Source of the DNA: Phaeoceros laevis
Taxonomy: Eukaryota; Anthocerotophyta; Anthocerotopsida; Notothyladales
Assembly: GCA_049999765.1 (NCBI GenBank)
Contig: JBNGIQ010009281.1
Span: 132,462 to 196,461, forward strand
DNA: 64,000 bases
Reading direction: 5' to 3'
Shown here one piece after another: positions 35,384 to 46,867 of this stretch (the first letter of the stretch is position 1; every line of letters begins with the position of its first letter). The translations under genes and the position numbers were made by a program. A model generated the notes under the pieces. It searched no databases, had not been told where the DNA came from, and worked only from the letters and a program-made list of their open reading frames with translations.

Positions 35384-37108
35384 ATGGCGAGCTTGATGGC
35401 CGGAGGATCGTTGGTGGTGCGATCAGCTGTGTGGCCTGGCTGGCTGGACTACTTGGCCAGAAGAAGGGGCCTACAACGCAAGGAAACGAGGGTAGTGGCG
35501 AGCAGGCGCGTGAGCTGCTTTAGGTGCCAGGCGGGGATGGAGATGGCCAGTGCCATCCACGGGCTGGTGGTTGGGGTGGGGGTTGGTCTGCCCTGCACGG
35601 TAATGGAGTGCGGGGACGTGGTTTATCGCAGCACGTTGCCGTCTGAAGGGTTGCAGATCACACCACCCGGAGTGCTGCTTTCCCTGCTGCTGTTGGCCTA
35701 CCTGGGGGCCACACCAGGAGTGGCCGCAGGGTTTTGGGACATGTTCGTTCTGGCCAGACTGGAGCAGCTCTACAGGCCCAGCTACGGCAAGGAGGACCTG
35801 AGATTGGACAAAAAGCTGGGAGAAGGTGCATTCGGCACAGTCTACAAGGCATATGCTTCGACCAGCAAGGGCCCGGCCCAGCTGGTTGTGAAGAAGGCTA
35901 GCGAGTTCGGGTCAGCGGAGGTTTGGATGAACCAGAGGGTTCGCAGAGCCTGTCCCAGCAGCTGTGCCGAATTTGTGCACGGCTTCGTGGACACGTCTGA
36001 CAAGAAGCGTAAAGGTGAGGAGTATTGGCTGGTGTGGAAATACGAAGGGGCAGCGACTCTGACAGACCTGATGAGCTGCAATGATTTTCCATACAACTTG
36101 GAGGAAGCGATGCTGGGGGAGTGCGTAGCATTCTGGAAGAGGAATGCTAGGCGCGAGAATGAGATCATCCGGGAAATCATGCGCCAAATTCTGAGGGCCA
36201 TTTGCTCCTTGCACCAAATTGGCATCGTGCACCGGGATATCAAGCCTCAGAATATCATCTTCTCTGAGGAGTCTAGGCGCTTCAAGATCATCGACTTGGG
36301 GGCGGCCGCGGATCTGCGAGTGGGAATCAACTACGTGCCCAAGGAGTTCCTGCTGGATCCCAGGTACTCGGCACCGGAACAGTACATAATGAGCACGCAG
36401 ACCCCCTCGGCTCCCCCTGCTCCGGTGGCAACATTCCTGGCGCCCGTGTTGTGGCAGATGAATCTTCCGGACAGGTTCGATGTGTACAGCGCCGGCCTCA
36501 TCTTCCTCCAGCTGGCGTTCCCCAGCCTCAGGTCCGACACTAGCCTCATTGCCTTCAACCGGCAGCTCAAGCGGTGCGACTACGACCTGGCCGCCTGGAG
36601 GGAGGCCGCGCTGAAGCCGAAGCGGGCCAACAATGTGGACCTGCTCAAAGGGCTGGAAATCATGGACATGGATGGCGGAGTGGGTTGGGACCTGCTGCAG
36701 CAGATGATTCGTTTCAAGAGCCGACAGCGAATCAGCGCCAAGGAGGCCTTGCTGCATCCTTGTCTGGACAACAGCACGCAGCAGCTGCCCAGATCCTTCC
36801 TACAGCGCCTGCCGCTCAGAATTTTCCGCTCCGCCGCTGAGGACCAGAGCGAGCTTTCGCAGTGGGTGCTGAGCCTCATGGCCAAGTCAGGAAGCAAGGC
36901 TGTCGGTGGCTTCACGGAGATTCAGCTTGAGAAGCTGAGCAAAGAGGCGGAGAATCGGGCACCCAAGAAAGCCACCCTCCCGCGGAATGCCTTAGCTTCT
37001 GCCCTGCTATTCCGGCGGAAGGTGAGCCGCACCATGGGTGCCACCATAGACGAGCTGCGCAGTCCTAAGAAGTTCTCCTTTTTCTGGTGGAACCGCTCTG
37101 GATCATGA
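35384..37108 (+). CDS. STN7: STN7, thylakoid state-transition LHCII kinase, intronless
   Basis: A single frame of 574 residues from the ATG in GGAATGGCG; the codons 5' of it start with GTG only. Order: short transit peptide, lumenal stretch with the redox pair Cys71 and Cys76 (PCTVMEC, spacing as in STN7), a membrane segment at about 96-124, and a stromal kinase domain with GEGAFG (146-151), VVKK (about 168-171), HRDIKPQN (Asp285) and DLG in place of DFG (Asp304), typical of STN7. Other signatures: VPKEFLLDPRYSAPEQYIMS, LPDRFDVYSAGLIFLQLAFP, RQRISAKEALLHP and RNALASALLFRRK near the end. Role: phosphorylates LHCII when the plastoquinone pool is reduced, driving state transitions and linked to Stt7 of green algae. 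STN8 is less likely because of the lumenal Cys pair and C-terminal tail. Land-plant STN7 has introns; here none. Confidence 0.97.
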   Translation: MASLMAGGSLVVRSAVWPGWLDYLARRRGLQRKETRVVASRRVSCFRCQAGMEMASAIHGLVVGVGVGLPCTVMECGDVVYRSTLPSEGLQITPPGVLLSLLLLAYLGATPGVAAGFWDMFVLARLEQLYRPSYGKEDLRLDKKLGEGAFGTVYKAYASTSKGPAQLVVKKASEFGSAEVWMNQRVRRACPSSCAEFVHGFVDTSDKKRKGEEYWLVWKYEGAATLTDLMSCNDFPYNLEEAMLGECVAFWKRNARRENEIIREIMRQILRAICSLHQIGIVHRDIKPQNIIFSEESRRFKIIDLGAAADLRVGINYVPKEFLLDPRYSAPEQYIMSTQTPSAPPAPVATFLAPVLWQMNLPDRFDVYSAGLIFLQLAFPSLRSDTSLIAFNRQLKRCDYDLAAWREAALKPKRANNVDLLKGLEIMDMDGGVGWDLLQQMIRFKSRQRISAKEALLHPCLDNSTQQLPRSFLQRLPLRIFRSAAEDQSELSQWVLSLMAKSGSKAVGGFTEIQLEKLSKEAENRAPKKATLPRNALASALLFRRKVSRTMGATIDELRSPKKFSFFWWNRSGS

Positions 37109-38740
37109 TCAAGATTACACAAACTACTCATCGTATACGGTCGTGCCGGGACAGAACGTGCTGTGCAGCTGCTGGGTACGATGGCAGCGGGCATGGGATC
37201 CCCATACTGCAGTGAGCCCCACCTCACTTCCTCTCCCTCGTCGCTTTGCTGGCTGGTGAACCTGTTGACAACACTTGGAACTATCTTATACCCTCCTGCA
37301 GGATGCATAACTCTACCACAATCCCATGGGGGCTGAGTTCACTGCTCATTCTGTGATTGGGGCCCTGGGGCGAGATGAGAACACCGATATTTGAAGCTCC
37401 GACACCAAGATATATGGGGAGAGGATAACGTCCTCTTGCATCTGCTCCTACGGGGGGACAGTTTGTTCTCTCCTCTAAAGCTTGCTGTTTGATTGTTTGT
37501 TTTCTCCTCTAAAACTTGCTGTTTGATTGACGGCAGTTGCTTTTGATGTCAGCTGTAGCATTCCCCTGACACCATAAAGAAATGGAGGGGAATGCGAGTC
37601 TCCTTTTCCTGCTGTTGTCTCTCTTCTTTTCTGTTTTCCATTCTCCTGCCACTTGCCTCCAAGTTGCAGATGTGCTCATGGCCTGATCCTACCACCACAA
37701 GCAGCCGTTCCTCCCATGGGGATGAATGAGATTGCCGAGCATGAAGAACGGGGGTGGGGGGGTTGGGGGGGGCGCTGCCCTGCTACATTGACATCGAATG
37801 TGTTTCTGCAACTTGGGCAAACAGTGACGGTTGATAATTGCACATAGTTGAGTTGATATCCAGTCTTAGCCAATTCTCCTGCTCCTAGCCCTTATTTTTC
37901 TGTTCTCTTTTATTGAAGGTGGGCCGCTGTGAATGCAGTTTTGCCCACCCTCCACTATTGGAACTTTACCCATGTAAGATGGGCCGCTGTGGATGAATCT
38001 TTTCACCCATGTCAACTGCTTACCCATCATTCACTTTGGAGCTTCCTCCATCTACTTACAGTGCCTAATGTACTGCGTTTGCTGCTGGTTCGTCAGTCCT
38101 TCTGGAGGATCATACCTGATCTTGTGTTGTCCTTCTACTTGTGATTATGCGGTAAATGTCCTGCAGGCTGCCCCCAGTCCACACCCGTTTAGGGCTCCTT
38201 GATTCACTGCCTTCTTGCACACTGCTACTTGACGGTGGCACCTCTCACAGTCACTCTGTCCTTCTAGGCCCTCCCTCTCTGTAGCCATAGAAGGACCTTC
38301 TACATAGCCGCATTTGCGATACAAATCCCGAACGTAGAACTTACTACGCTTTTAAAGTTTTTATCCCAGAAGTCATCGGACCTTCCGGGTCGAGATGTCA
38401 CGCAGTAGACATCGAAACATCTGAACACATCGAACTGACGAACAGATATTGGTATTGCTGACAATGAAAAGTTATGAGCCATCCGAGACCTAGGGTGATC
38501 AAGGTTTCAGTAAGATATTTGAAAGTAATCACAAAAAAAAGTCTAGTATGCACGCCAGCGCTTTCCGTAAAGCACACCGAAAATCCTTTTAGATAATACG
38601 CAACCCCATCTCCCTGATGAGCTAGGGTTGCTGCGATCCTGAACTCAAGTATCATACAGTCAAAGTGCTGCAGGTTCATGCAACCGAGCTTATTTAAACA
38701 ATAGAGGATGTGGGCCTTGTGAGCGGAGAGCTGAAAACAC
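37109..38740. other. Convergent intergenic region with G-run and short repeats
   Basis: Lies between the 3' ends of STN7 (+) and the alpha/beta hydrolase (-). Contains a run of about 20 G broken by single T/TT (37750-37772), and a local direct repeat around GATGGGCCGCTGTG.ATG (about 37920 and 37980). No gene found. Confidence 0.55.
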
Positions 38741-40756
38741 TCAGGGCTGGGAGGGTTTCGTCAAGGGTGCAGATGTCAGGTTTTTCAGCCAGGCCTCCAA
38801 CAACGTGGCAGCTTTCTCCCAACGATCATCAAGCATGACATCGTGAGCCAAACCTTTGATGAGATATGGATCCGTGCTCCACTCTTGTGCTGTACGGTGG
38901 ACTTCCTCTGGAGTGAAAACGCGGTCGTTCAGGCCACCAAGGACTACAGCTGGAGGCAGAGGCACACCTGCTGCCCTTAAGTTTTGCGGATACGCAAATC
39001 GACAGGACAGCTGCAGTGGCAGCAGTTGCGACTCCTGTGGTTCCAGACACGAGTGTAGTCTGACGACATCTTCGCCTGAAAAATCATCTGAGAGCATCAT
39101 CTGCAAATGACGGGACAAACCATGCCGCCTTCAGACTTGCAGCACCAGGAGGACGCTACCATCTAGGCTCGGCCATTGAACTAGGAAGATCGAAGAAAAG
39201 AACTACAACGGAAAAAGACTTATGAGGGTACTGACCTCTTTGAAAAGCTCTGGAGTCCCCAACAAACCCTTGGGATTGAACGTGAGAAATGCAACAAGCC
39301 ATGCCCACTTCTTCCTCAACGCCCACCTAAACAATGCATGACGGCCACCAGAAGGTGGGAATGAAGCCAGTAGAGCAATTGCTGTAACCTCTGGGCCCTT
39401 CACGCCAAATCTTTTCCATGGAAGGATGCGGGAAAACCACCACACAGAAGACTTGGGCAAAAGCTGAGCTCCGGCTACAGCTGCTTGGATGACACCACCT
39501 CCAGCAGAATGACCTACGAGGATAGGAGGTTGACATCCAGGATTTTCCTTGGCAATTTTCTTGATGATGTAATTCAAGCCTTGCACACATTGGCCTAGTG
39601 TCATCGTTGAAACATTTCCATAACTCTGTCCTCGGCCTGGAAGGTTCACCTGCCAGAGCAAGTAGCCAAGCTCGGTCAGGCCAGAATTTAGCACAACACG
39701 AAGCAGTGGATACACTGAGACATTGTCCTAACCATGATTCACTTCAGACACGCAATAAACTGCAGAGTGGCAATACCAATCAGAGCTGGAGCATGCGCTA
39801 GCAACAGAATTCTTAACCAAGAAAAGAGACTCCAACGGGCTTGTCCCCGAAGACGTCAAACGCGAAGAGGGACCATATGCACATTCATACACACATCATG
39901 CCAGAGAATCGGTCAAACTCGACGGCATAGCTGCAACGTTTACCATAAATTCTGACCCGGATTAGCACATAGCAGATGCGCTGCTGCACTGCCGCAGCAC
40001 AGAGGTGAAGACACACACAAGCCTAAAAGGCATGAACACCGTTGCAAAGCCATCTCTCGAAATTGCCGCTCACCGCATAACACGCCCAGCCTCGTTCTGC
40101 AAACCACCCCAGAACATGCTCCTGCCAGCACCACGCCCCGTGAAAGCTGCAATAAGTTGATCCGCAAGTCACTACTCGGTGTGGCAAGTAGCACATTTGC
40201 CAGACCAAGAAAAAAGACATCCTCCTCTCCTGCTGTGGAACTGTGCTGAGATGCTTCAATAAGAAAATCCACCGAAAAGTTGCTGCTTGCAACTTATGTC
40301 AACCAACTCGATCTCTCACCAGAGAAAAGATACAAAAAACAGCTCGTACTCCCTATCTAGGCGCCAAAGAGAAGTCCCCCTGGAAAACTGGACCTAGAAC
40401 CAGCACATCTAAACAGTGCTTTGAAGTCCAAGGACAGCTTACCCGCCATGGACGAAGAGGATCGGTGGACGTCCCGGAGTACCGGACCCCTGCTTCACAA
40501 GCTCCAGCTCTCCGTCTTCTTCGTCAATTGCGCAGTTGGAGAGCTTCCTTGACAGTGAGCGCACAGCGCGCCTGCGCTGCCGACTGCGCACGAACCAGAT
40601 CACGCCGCCAAAAACAGTCACCACTCCAGCCACTCCCAGCGCTGCTGTCCAAGCGGAAGGCAGCGTAATCGCTTCTGCTTCCACATGCCCGTGGCCACTG
40701 CCGCCCGATGGCCTGCTATGCCGGCCAGCCACTGCCACCAGGCCGTGGCGTGCCAT
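38741..40756 (-). CDS. Membrane-anchored alpha/beta hydrolase
   Basis: Four exons: 40443-40756, 40074-40146, 39236-39649 and 38741-39100; 386 residues, phases consistent. An N-terminal transmembrane segment (about 36-57, WTAALGVAGVVTVFGGVIWF) is followed by basic residues (RSRQRRR), implying a single-pass anchor. The catalytic domain begins with ILFVHGGFHGAWCW (oxyanion loop), the nucleophile is Ser177 in LVGHSAGGG, and the probable Asp326 (GGLNDRVF) and His353 (LAHDVMLDDRW) complete the triad. It belongs to the broad alpha/beta hydrolase family of lipase/esterase-like enzymes; no closer family is recognised. The start at 40756 is the first ATG in frame. Substrate and organelle unknown. Confidence 0.88.
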
Positions 40757-41059
40757 AGCTCCTCTGTCGCTCCCAGGACAGGTAGGGCCGTTTCCTGTAC
40801 CATAACAAGCGAAATAACCGATCTAAGCCTCGCCCCTATGCATGCGTACCGCGTACACTAACACGTAATGAGCAGTGCGCACGTAATGCCACGGCCAGGC
40901 ATTCGACCCTGCTTAGCTACCTTGCCGACCCATCTACTGATCGTACTTCGACAATTCGACCCAATCTACTGATCGTGCTTAGCGATTGTCAGAAGACTCC
41001 AGAACTATGGGCGATTCTCTGTGCATCGTCAAAGCAAATTGAACTCCTTAGCTTAACAC
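40757..41059. other. Spacer between hydrolase promoter and the CarA pseudogene
   Basis: Contains the 5' region of the hydrolase gene. ATCTACTGATCGT.CTT occurs twice (about 40931 and 40964). Nothing coding. Confidence 0.5.
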
Positions 41060-42800
41060 CTACCTCTTGTTAAACTGGAGCAAGAGTAGTGGTTTTAACC
41101 CTGGCCCTGCTACAAAGCAGTATCCTGTTTCTGACTTCACTAGCGAGATACAGTGTTGCGATGGTTCCCCATCATGTGGACCTGGAGATGATTTTGGATG
41201 GTACTGAATGCCCATTGCCTTCATCGCAGGATATGTCAATCCAGCGGAAGTACCGTCGTTGAGATTGATGTGAGCCACTTCAACTCCGCTTGGCAGAGTT
41301 TTGGGGTCCACTGCATAGTTGTGATTCTGGTAGACAAACAAGGACAAAACGTAAGCGCCATGTCCATACCCCAAAAAAAGGGATGCAATGCAGCCTCCAG
41401 AATTAGACCCCACCGGTAGACGGCAGCAGCAACAAACCTGCGAACTAATCTCAAGTCGCCCTGTTGGAAGATGGCGCACAGGATGGTTTCCGCCGTCGTG
41501 ACCAAATTTCATCTTAAACGTCTTCACACCGAGTGCTTGTCCCAGTAGCTGATGCCCCATGCATATTCCAAATACTGGGATTTTCCCAACAATTTCCTTC
41601 ACGTTCTCCACAGCATACGGAACAGCGGAGGGATCCCCTGGCCCATTGCTGAAAAGAATACCATCCGGGTTCATCTTGAATACCTCAACTGCTGGCCATG
41701 TTGAGGGCACGATTGTAACCTTGCATCCATATGATGTAAGCAGCTCAGGATGTTCTGCTTTACACCAAAGTCATATGCAACAACCTGCACATGCGACAGG
41801 TGCACATAATATTTAGTGCACTCCGGAACAGACACGTCAATGCTTCAGTAACTCACCTACACCTTACTTGCAAAATGAGAATCTTGAAGAAACGCCTACA
41901 TGGAACTTGGCTCGTTGGTCACCACTTGGAGTGCTCTTTGTGAACTCCCAGTCTCTTCCTGTCCTATCCGTCCATTCGTAAGGTTGGGTGCAAGAGACTC
42001 CGCTGATGAGGTCCTTCCCTGAGATCCACTTTCACCCTTGTTCAAGACACCAATCAGACTTTCCATCTTGACGTAGTCTTCGTGTAATGGGTCGTATGTC
42101 TATGTCAGCTGCACAAGCAAGACAGTTCACAGTTCTATGTCAACACCCATGAGGACGACTCCTGCTGACCAGAACCAGTTCTTCAGCTGAAGTGTTCAGA
42201 GACCCATCTCACCTGTGCCCAGCACACCCCTTCATTTCAGATATCCGTCCAGTGCTTGCGATGCTCTCCAGTTGGACACACTGAACAAGTCAGCAATCAA
42301 ATCACAAAGTGAGCCTCAGCTGGAGTGGTCAACATATTCAGCAGATAGTGAAAAGCTAGTGTGAGAAACGTGGGTGATGTATTGTTGCGAATCATTCACC
42401 AGGGTATTGACCAAAACCTACTTTGGGCTGGACGTCCTGATAAACAAACCAGCCAAATGGCACTCCTTGGATTCCTCATCACCTGCCCACTCGCAACCAT
42501 CTCCTTAGTCTCTAAAAGGATTCCAACAATCTCGGTGAAGGAAACAGGCCGACCAGAATCAGATGCATCACTGTGGAGCTCACGGAAATGCATGGAACTG
42601 TATTTTCGTGAGCCCTTCAGAAGGGCACTATTGACCAAAACGCACTGCAAACACCATGTGCAAGGAAATTGTACCAAAATTGACTCATGTGTTGCTAATG
42701 TGCGGTTGTGTCATAAACACGATCTGGCCAGCATAGCTGGGGTCTGTAAGAATTTCCTCGTAACTACAATCCGTTCCAACTTCAGGTTAGAAACGTTGGG
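41060..42800 (-). pseudogene. CARA: Carbamoyl-phosphate synthase small subunit, decayed tandem copy
   Basis: Aligns exon by exon with the intact gene at 43388-45793. Recognisable parts: exon 3 near 42675-42770, exon 4 near 42420-42485, exon 5 near 42240-42275, exons 7/6 fused near 41990-42110, exon 8 about 41438-41784, exon 9 ending 41326. Lesions seen directly: an in-frame TGA in exon 3 (NT/stop/VNF), a deletion of about 180 bp removing the start of exon 7, the intron and much of exon 6, a one-base loss in exon 8 (GCAGCTC versus GCCGCCTC) that shifts frame, and a replacement in the last exon that turns catalytic HPE into HPK and removes the normal C-terminus. Exons 1 and 2 are missing; their place is taken by an unrelated GC-rich segment. 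Confidence 0.92.
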
Positions 42801-42804
42801 AAGG

Positions 42805-43030
42805 CTGTTCAAAGTTAGAAAACCGGGCACCACGGCCCACCCGTCGTACCGTCGTAGCGCCTCGACGGGCCCCGAGAAAGGTGCCCGTCGGAAGGCCCAA
42901 AGTCGCCGGCCGTCGCCCGTGGCCCGCGAACGCCCGGGGTGCTCGCCCGAGCCCTAACCCGCCGCCCCCTACATCGCTGCTGACGCCCTGCTGCGAACTG
43001 GGCGCCATGCTGCAATCGCTGCATCGCTGC
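42805..43030. other. GC-rich island at the broken 5' end of the CarA pseudogene
   Basis: Roughly 220 bases with strongly raised G+C (clusters such as GGGCCCCGAGAAAGGTGCCC and GTCGCCGGCCGTCGCCCG) sit where exons 1-2 of the pseudogene should be. There is no convincing coding frame. It ends in a short repeat, ATCGCTGC, present three times. Confidence 0.6.
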
Positions 43031-43387
43031 CATGTATAAAATTAATTATGATTATCGGTGTCAGTGTGTACTGTGTAACTATACTATACTTACACATGGA
43101 TTTGTCACTCGTGATACAGCTCGGGCTACTCCCGGAGTCTGTATTTTAAAACAGGACCGCTCCGGGATAACCGTGGCACGTATGGTGACGTATCTCGTAT
43201 AGCGGCAAGAGAAACCTCTGGGGACGATGCTCTGTGTGTATCTGCAAGTCCTTCGAAGCACCTGTACTTGTTAAGCATGGAATGCCTGCCTAGTCCGACC
43301 TTCCTCTTGTTTAACTGGAGCAAGGGCAGTGGTTTTCACCCGGCCCTGCTACACAGCAGCATCATGTTTCGGACTTAATTAGCAAGA

Positions 43388-45793
43388 TCAAGTGTTGCGA
43401 TGATTCTCCATCATCTGGACGAAGTCCAGAAATGCTAGGTCTGAGTCATGTGGTCCTGGAGATGATTCTGGATGGTACTGAATGCCCATTGCCTTCATTG
43501 CAGGGTATGTCAATCCAGCACAAGTACCGTCGTTGAGATTGATGTGAGTCACTTCAACTCCGCTTGGAAGCGTTCGGGGGTCCACTGCATAGTTGTGATT
43601 CTGGTATACAAACAAGGGCAAACAGTAAGCGCCTTGTCCATACCCCAAAAAAAGGATGCAATGCAGCCCCCAGAATTGGACCCATGGACACCACCGGCAA
43701 AGGGCAGCAACAACAAACCTGTGAACTAATCTCAACTCGCCCTGTTGGAAGATGGCGTACAGGATGGTTTCCGCCGTGGTGACCAAATTTCATCTTAAAC
43801 GTCTTCCCACCGAGCGCTTGTCCCAGTAGCTGATGTCCCATGCATATTCCAAATACTGGGATTTTCCCAACAAGTTCCTTCACGTTCTCCACAGCATACG
43901 GAACAGCGGAGGGATCCCCTGGCCCATTGCTGAAAAGAATGCCATCCGGGTTCATCTTGATTACCTCAGCTGCTGGCCATGTTGACGGAACGACCGTCAC
44001 CTTGCATCCATACGATGTAAGCCGCCTCAGGATGTTCTGCTTTACACCAAAGTCATATGCAACAACCTGCACATGCCACAGGTGCACTTACTTTTTAGTG
44101 CACTCCGGAACAGACGTCAATGCTTCAATAACTCACCTACACCTTACTGCAAAATGAGAAGACTAAACGCCTACATGGAACTTGGCTCGTTGGTCACCAC
44201 TTGGAGTGCTCTTGCTGAACTCCCAGTCTTCGCCTGTCCTATCCGTCCATTCGTAAGGTTCGGTGCAAGAGACCCCGCTGATGAGGTCCTTCCCTGAGAT
44301 CCACTTTCACATAAGATACGACTTGGCTATCCGAGCCAGTTTTTGGAAAAATCGCTTATCACATACAACACCGGACAATTCCAGTTAGCAGCAATCCTGA
44401 GGAGACAATTTTAAGCGAACAACACTTACCGACAATCTCCCAATTCCTCGCCATGTGCAATAACTCTTCATCAGTACTTGTTGATTCCGTGCTCAAGACA
44501 CCAATCAGACTTCCATCTTCACGTAGTCTTCGTGTAATGGCTCGTGTGTCTACGTCAGCTACACAAGCAAGATAGTTCACAGTTCAATGTCAACACCCAT
44601 GAGGACGACTCTTGCGACCGGAAACTCCAGTTCTTCAATTGATGTGTTCAGAGACCCATCTCACCTATGCCCAGCACACCCCTCCCTTTCAGATATCCGT
44701 CCAGTGTTTGCGATGCCCTCCAGTTGGACACCCTGATCAAGTCAGCAATCAAATCATAAAGTGAGCTTTGGCTGGAGTGGTCAACATATTCAGCAGATAG
44801 TGAAAAGCTAGTGTGAGAAACGTGCGTGATAGATTGTTGCGAATCATTCACCAGGGTATTGACCAAAACCTACTTTGGGCTGGACGTCCTGATAACCAAA
44901 CCAGCCAAATGGCACTCCTTGGATTCCTCATCACCTGCCCATTCACAACCATCTCCTTAGTCTCTAAAACGTTTCCTACAATCTCAGTGAAGAAAACAGG
45001 GCGACCACAATCAGATGCATCACTGTTGAGCTCAGGGAGATGCATGGAACTGTATTTTCGTGAGCTCTTCACACTATTAGACAAAACGCACTGCAAACAC
45101 CATGCGCAAGGAAATCGTACCAAAATTGACTCCTGTGTTGCCAATGTGCGGTTGTGTCATAACCACGATCTGGCCAGCATAGCTGGGATCAGTAAGAATT
45201 TCTTGGTAACTGTACAGTTCATTCCAACTTGCAGGTTAGAAACGTTGTGAAGGCTGTGAAACCTAGCTGCATAATTGTGCATGCCTAAGCTGAAATGCTA
45301 CGAAAATAAGGCTTCCTGCAGCCACAGAACACCGTACCCAGTCATTGACGTGTTGAAAACGACCTCTCCAACCCTGCTACCGGTTTGGCCAAAGGACCTC
45401 CCACGCCAGATTGAACCATCTTCCAGCACAAGCCTTGTGTCCGCTGTCGTCCACGGTCTCGTCACTGCAACACATCCATTTCGCAAGGTCACTCTTTAAG
45501 GCAAGTTCTAGTGCACCATGCAAAGACCTAAAGGTAAACAGCGCCAAACCTGGAGAAGCTACTCCATCGGTTGCAGTGGCCACCTCACACCTGACCCCTC
45601 CAGCTGATTTCACTCCTTCCCTGCATCCCAGCTGCACTAGGTCGTGCTGCGTTCGGCCACGAGGCTGACGACCCCGGCATTGCAAACCCCTGGCCGGCAC
45701 CAAACAAATTCCGGATGAACGGCTCCAGAGCAGCTTATCGAAGTTCACTACCTCTCTGTTCCTTACAGCAGTCACCCGCTCCAATGCGGCCAT
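43388..45793 (-). CDS. CARA: Carbamoyl-phosphate synthase small subunit (glutaminase), intact
   Basis: Nine exons: 45550-45793, 45338-45464, 45121-45209, 44874-44934, 44665-44732, 44430-44558, 44175-44293, 43719-44066 and 43388-43600; 465 residues, every junction in phase. Plastid leader (about 80 residues), then [60 protein letters not shown] and [20 protein letters not shown]. The class I glutamine amidotransferase site is complete: Cys354 in [11 protein letters not shown], His438 and Glu440 in [14 protein letters not shown]. Function: releases ammonia from glutamine and channels it to the large subunit to make carbamoyl phosphate for arginine and pyrimidines, in the plastid of plants. A pseudogene copy lies immediately downstream in the same orientation. 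Divergent from EB1. Confidence 0.96.
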
Positions 45794-46867
45794 GACTCGC
45801 GAGGAAAAGGAGCTACGCCGTGCTTCTGGAGGAGGAACAGCGGGGGGACTTCGAAGGAACGTGCTTGAGAGCAGATAAGGGAAAACTTGCGAGCTTGCAA
45901 TTCAGAGCAGCAGTTTCGCAAACTTTCCGGTGTTGGGAATCAATTCTGGATGAGAAGGTCGATGAACACGACGAAGGGTGCGGTCCACTGCATGTGGTTA
46001 GGGTGCCAAGTGGACACCACAAATCTCAGAAACGCGAAGTTTAGGCTGTTTAGCTAGTGGTTTCACCCTAATGTGACATGAGCAACCGCGTGCCTCGTGC
46101 CTCGGGGGATCGAAATGATTCGTTGAAGCCCCTGTAACGAAAGGCCCTTAACGAAGTGGCTGCAGACGCTGACATTGCATCTGCCGGCCCGAAACTGCTG
46201 CCAGGCTAGTCTAGTTGTCATAAACTGCTACAAGTGCGACGTGAGCAATCATGGCGCGGTGGGGCCGAAATATGCGAGTTTAGCCGTCTCGGAGCCATAG
46301 GCGACTGGATGCCCCAGCCGGCCTTTCAGCTTCAGCCTGCTGCTCCTTGGGCCGTGAAAAGTACAAGTGCCACAGCATGTTCTTCCCACATGCACTGCGC
46401 CATCCTGAATCCTACCTCGTGCCAAATACAGCGAAAAGGACGAGCCAATCCGGTCCGTTGTTGGGCCAGTGCTGCCTCCTCGTCCATCCTCAGCCTGCGG
46501 CTCACTCCTGCATGCCCGGCGCTGCTCCTCATCATCATTCACTCCGGCTCACACTTTCGGCCTGACCCACCTGCCGTGCCAGATCTGGCCGTTGCTGCTT
46601 CTTGCCAGAGGCGTTTCGGTCCTCTGTGTTCGCCTTCTTTGGCGCCCGTTGACTTCGGAATGTTGCTGTTCTGCGGGGCCTCTCCTAACGAGATTCAGAT
46701 TCCGGAGAGGATTTGGGCCGGTGGGCTGCTAGGAGCACCGCATGTTTTGCTTGCTGCCTCTCGAAGACTGGTTGGCGCGGCAGGAGAAGCCTGTTGCGTC
46801 GTGTTAGATTAGTACTCTTTCCGTCCAGACACCCCCTGGTCACAGAATCTCGGTTTTCCGCGACAGA
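45794..46867. promoter_or_regulatory. Divergent intergenic region, CARA / EB1
   Basis: About 1.07 kb between oppositely oriented start codons. Long open stretches here (for example 46234-46812) have no homology or splice context and are treated as chance. Could include a non-coding or short coding first exon of EB1. Confidence 0.5.

Noticed and set aside
46234-46812. Plus-strand open frame of 192 codons upstream of EB1
   Set aside because: Low-complexity, Cys/Ser/Pro-rich translation without family motifs; an equally long opposite frame exists; it lies in the divergent promoter region.
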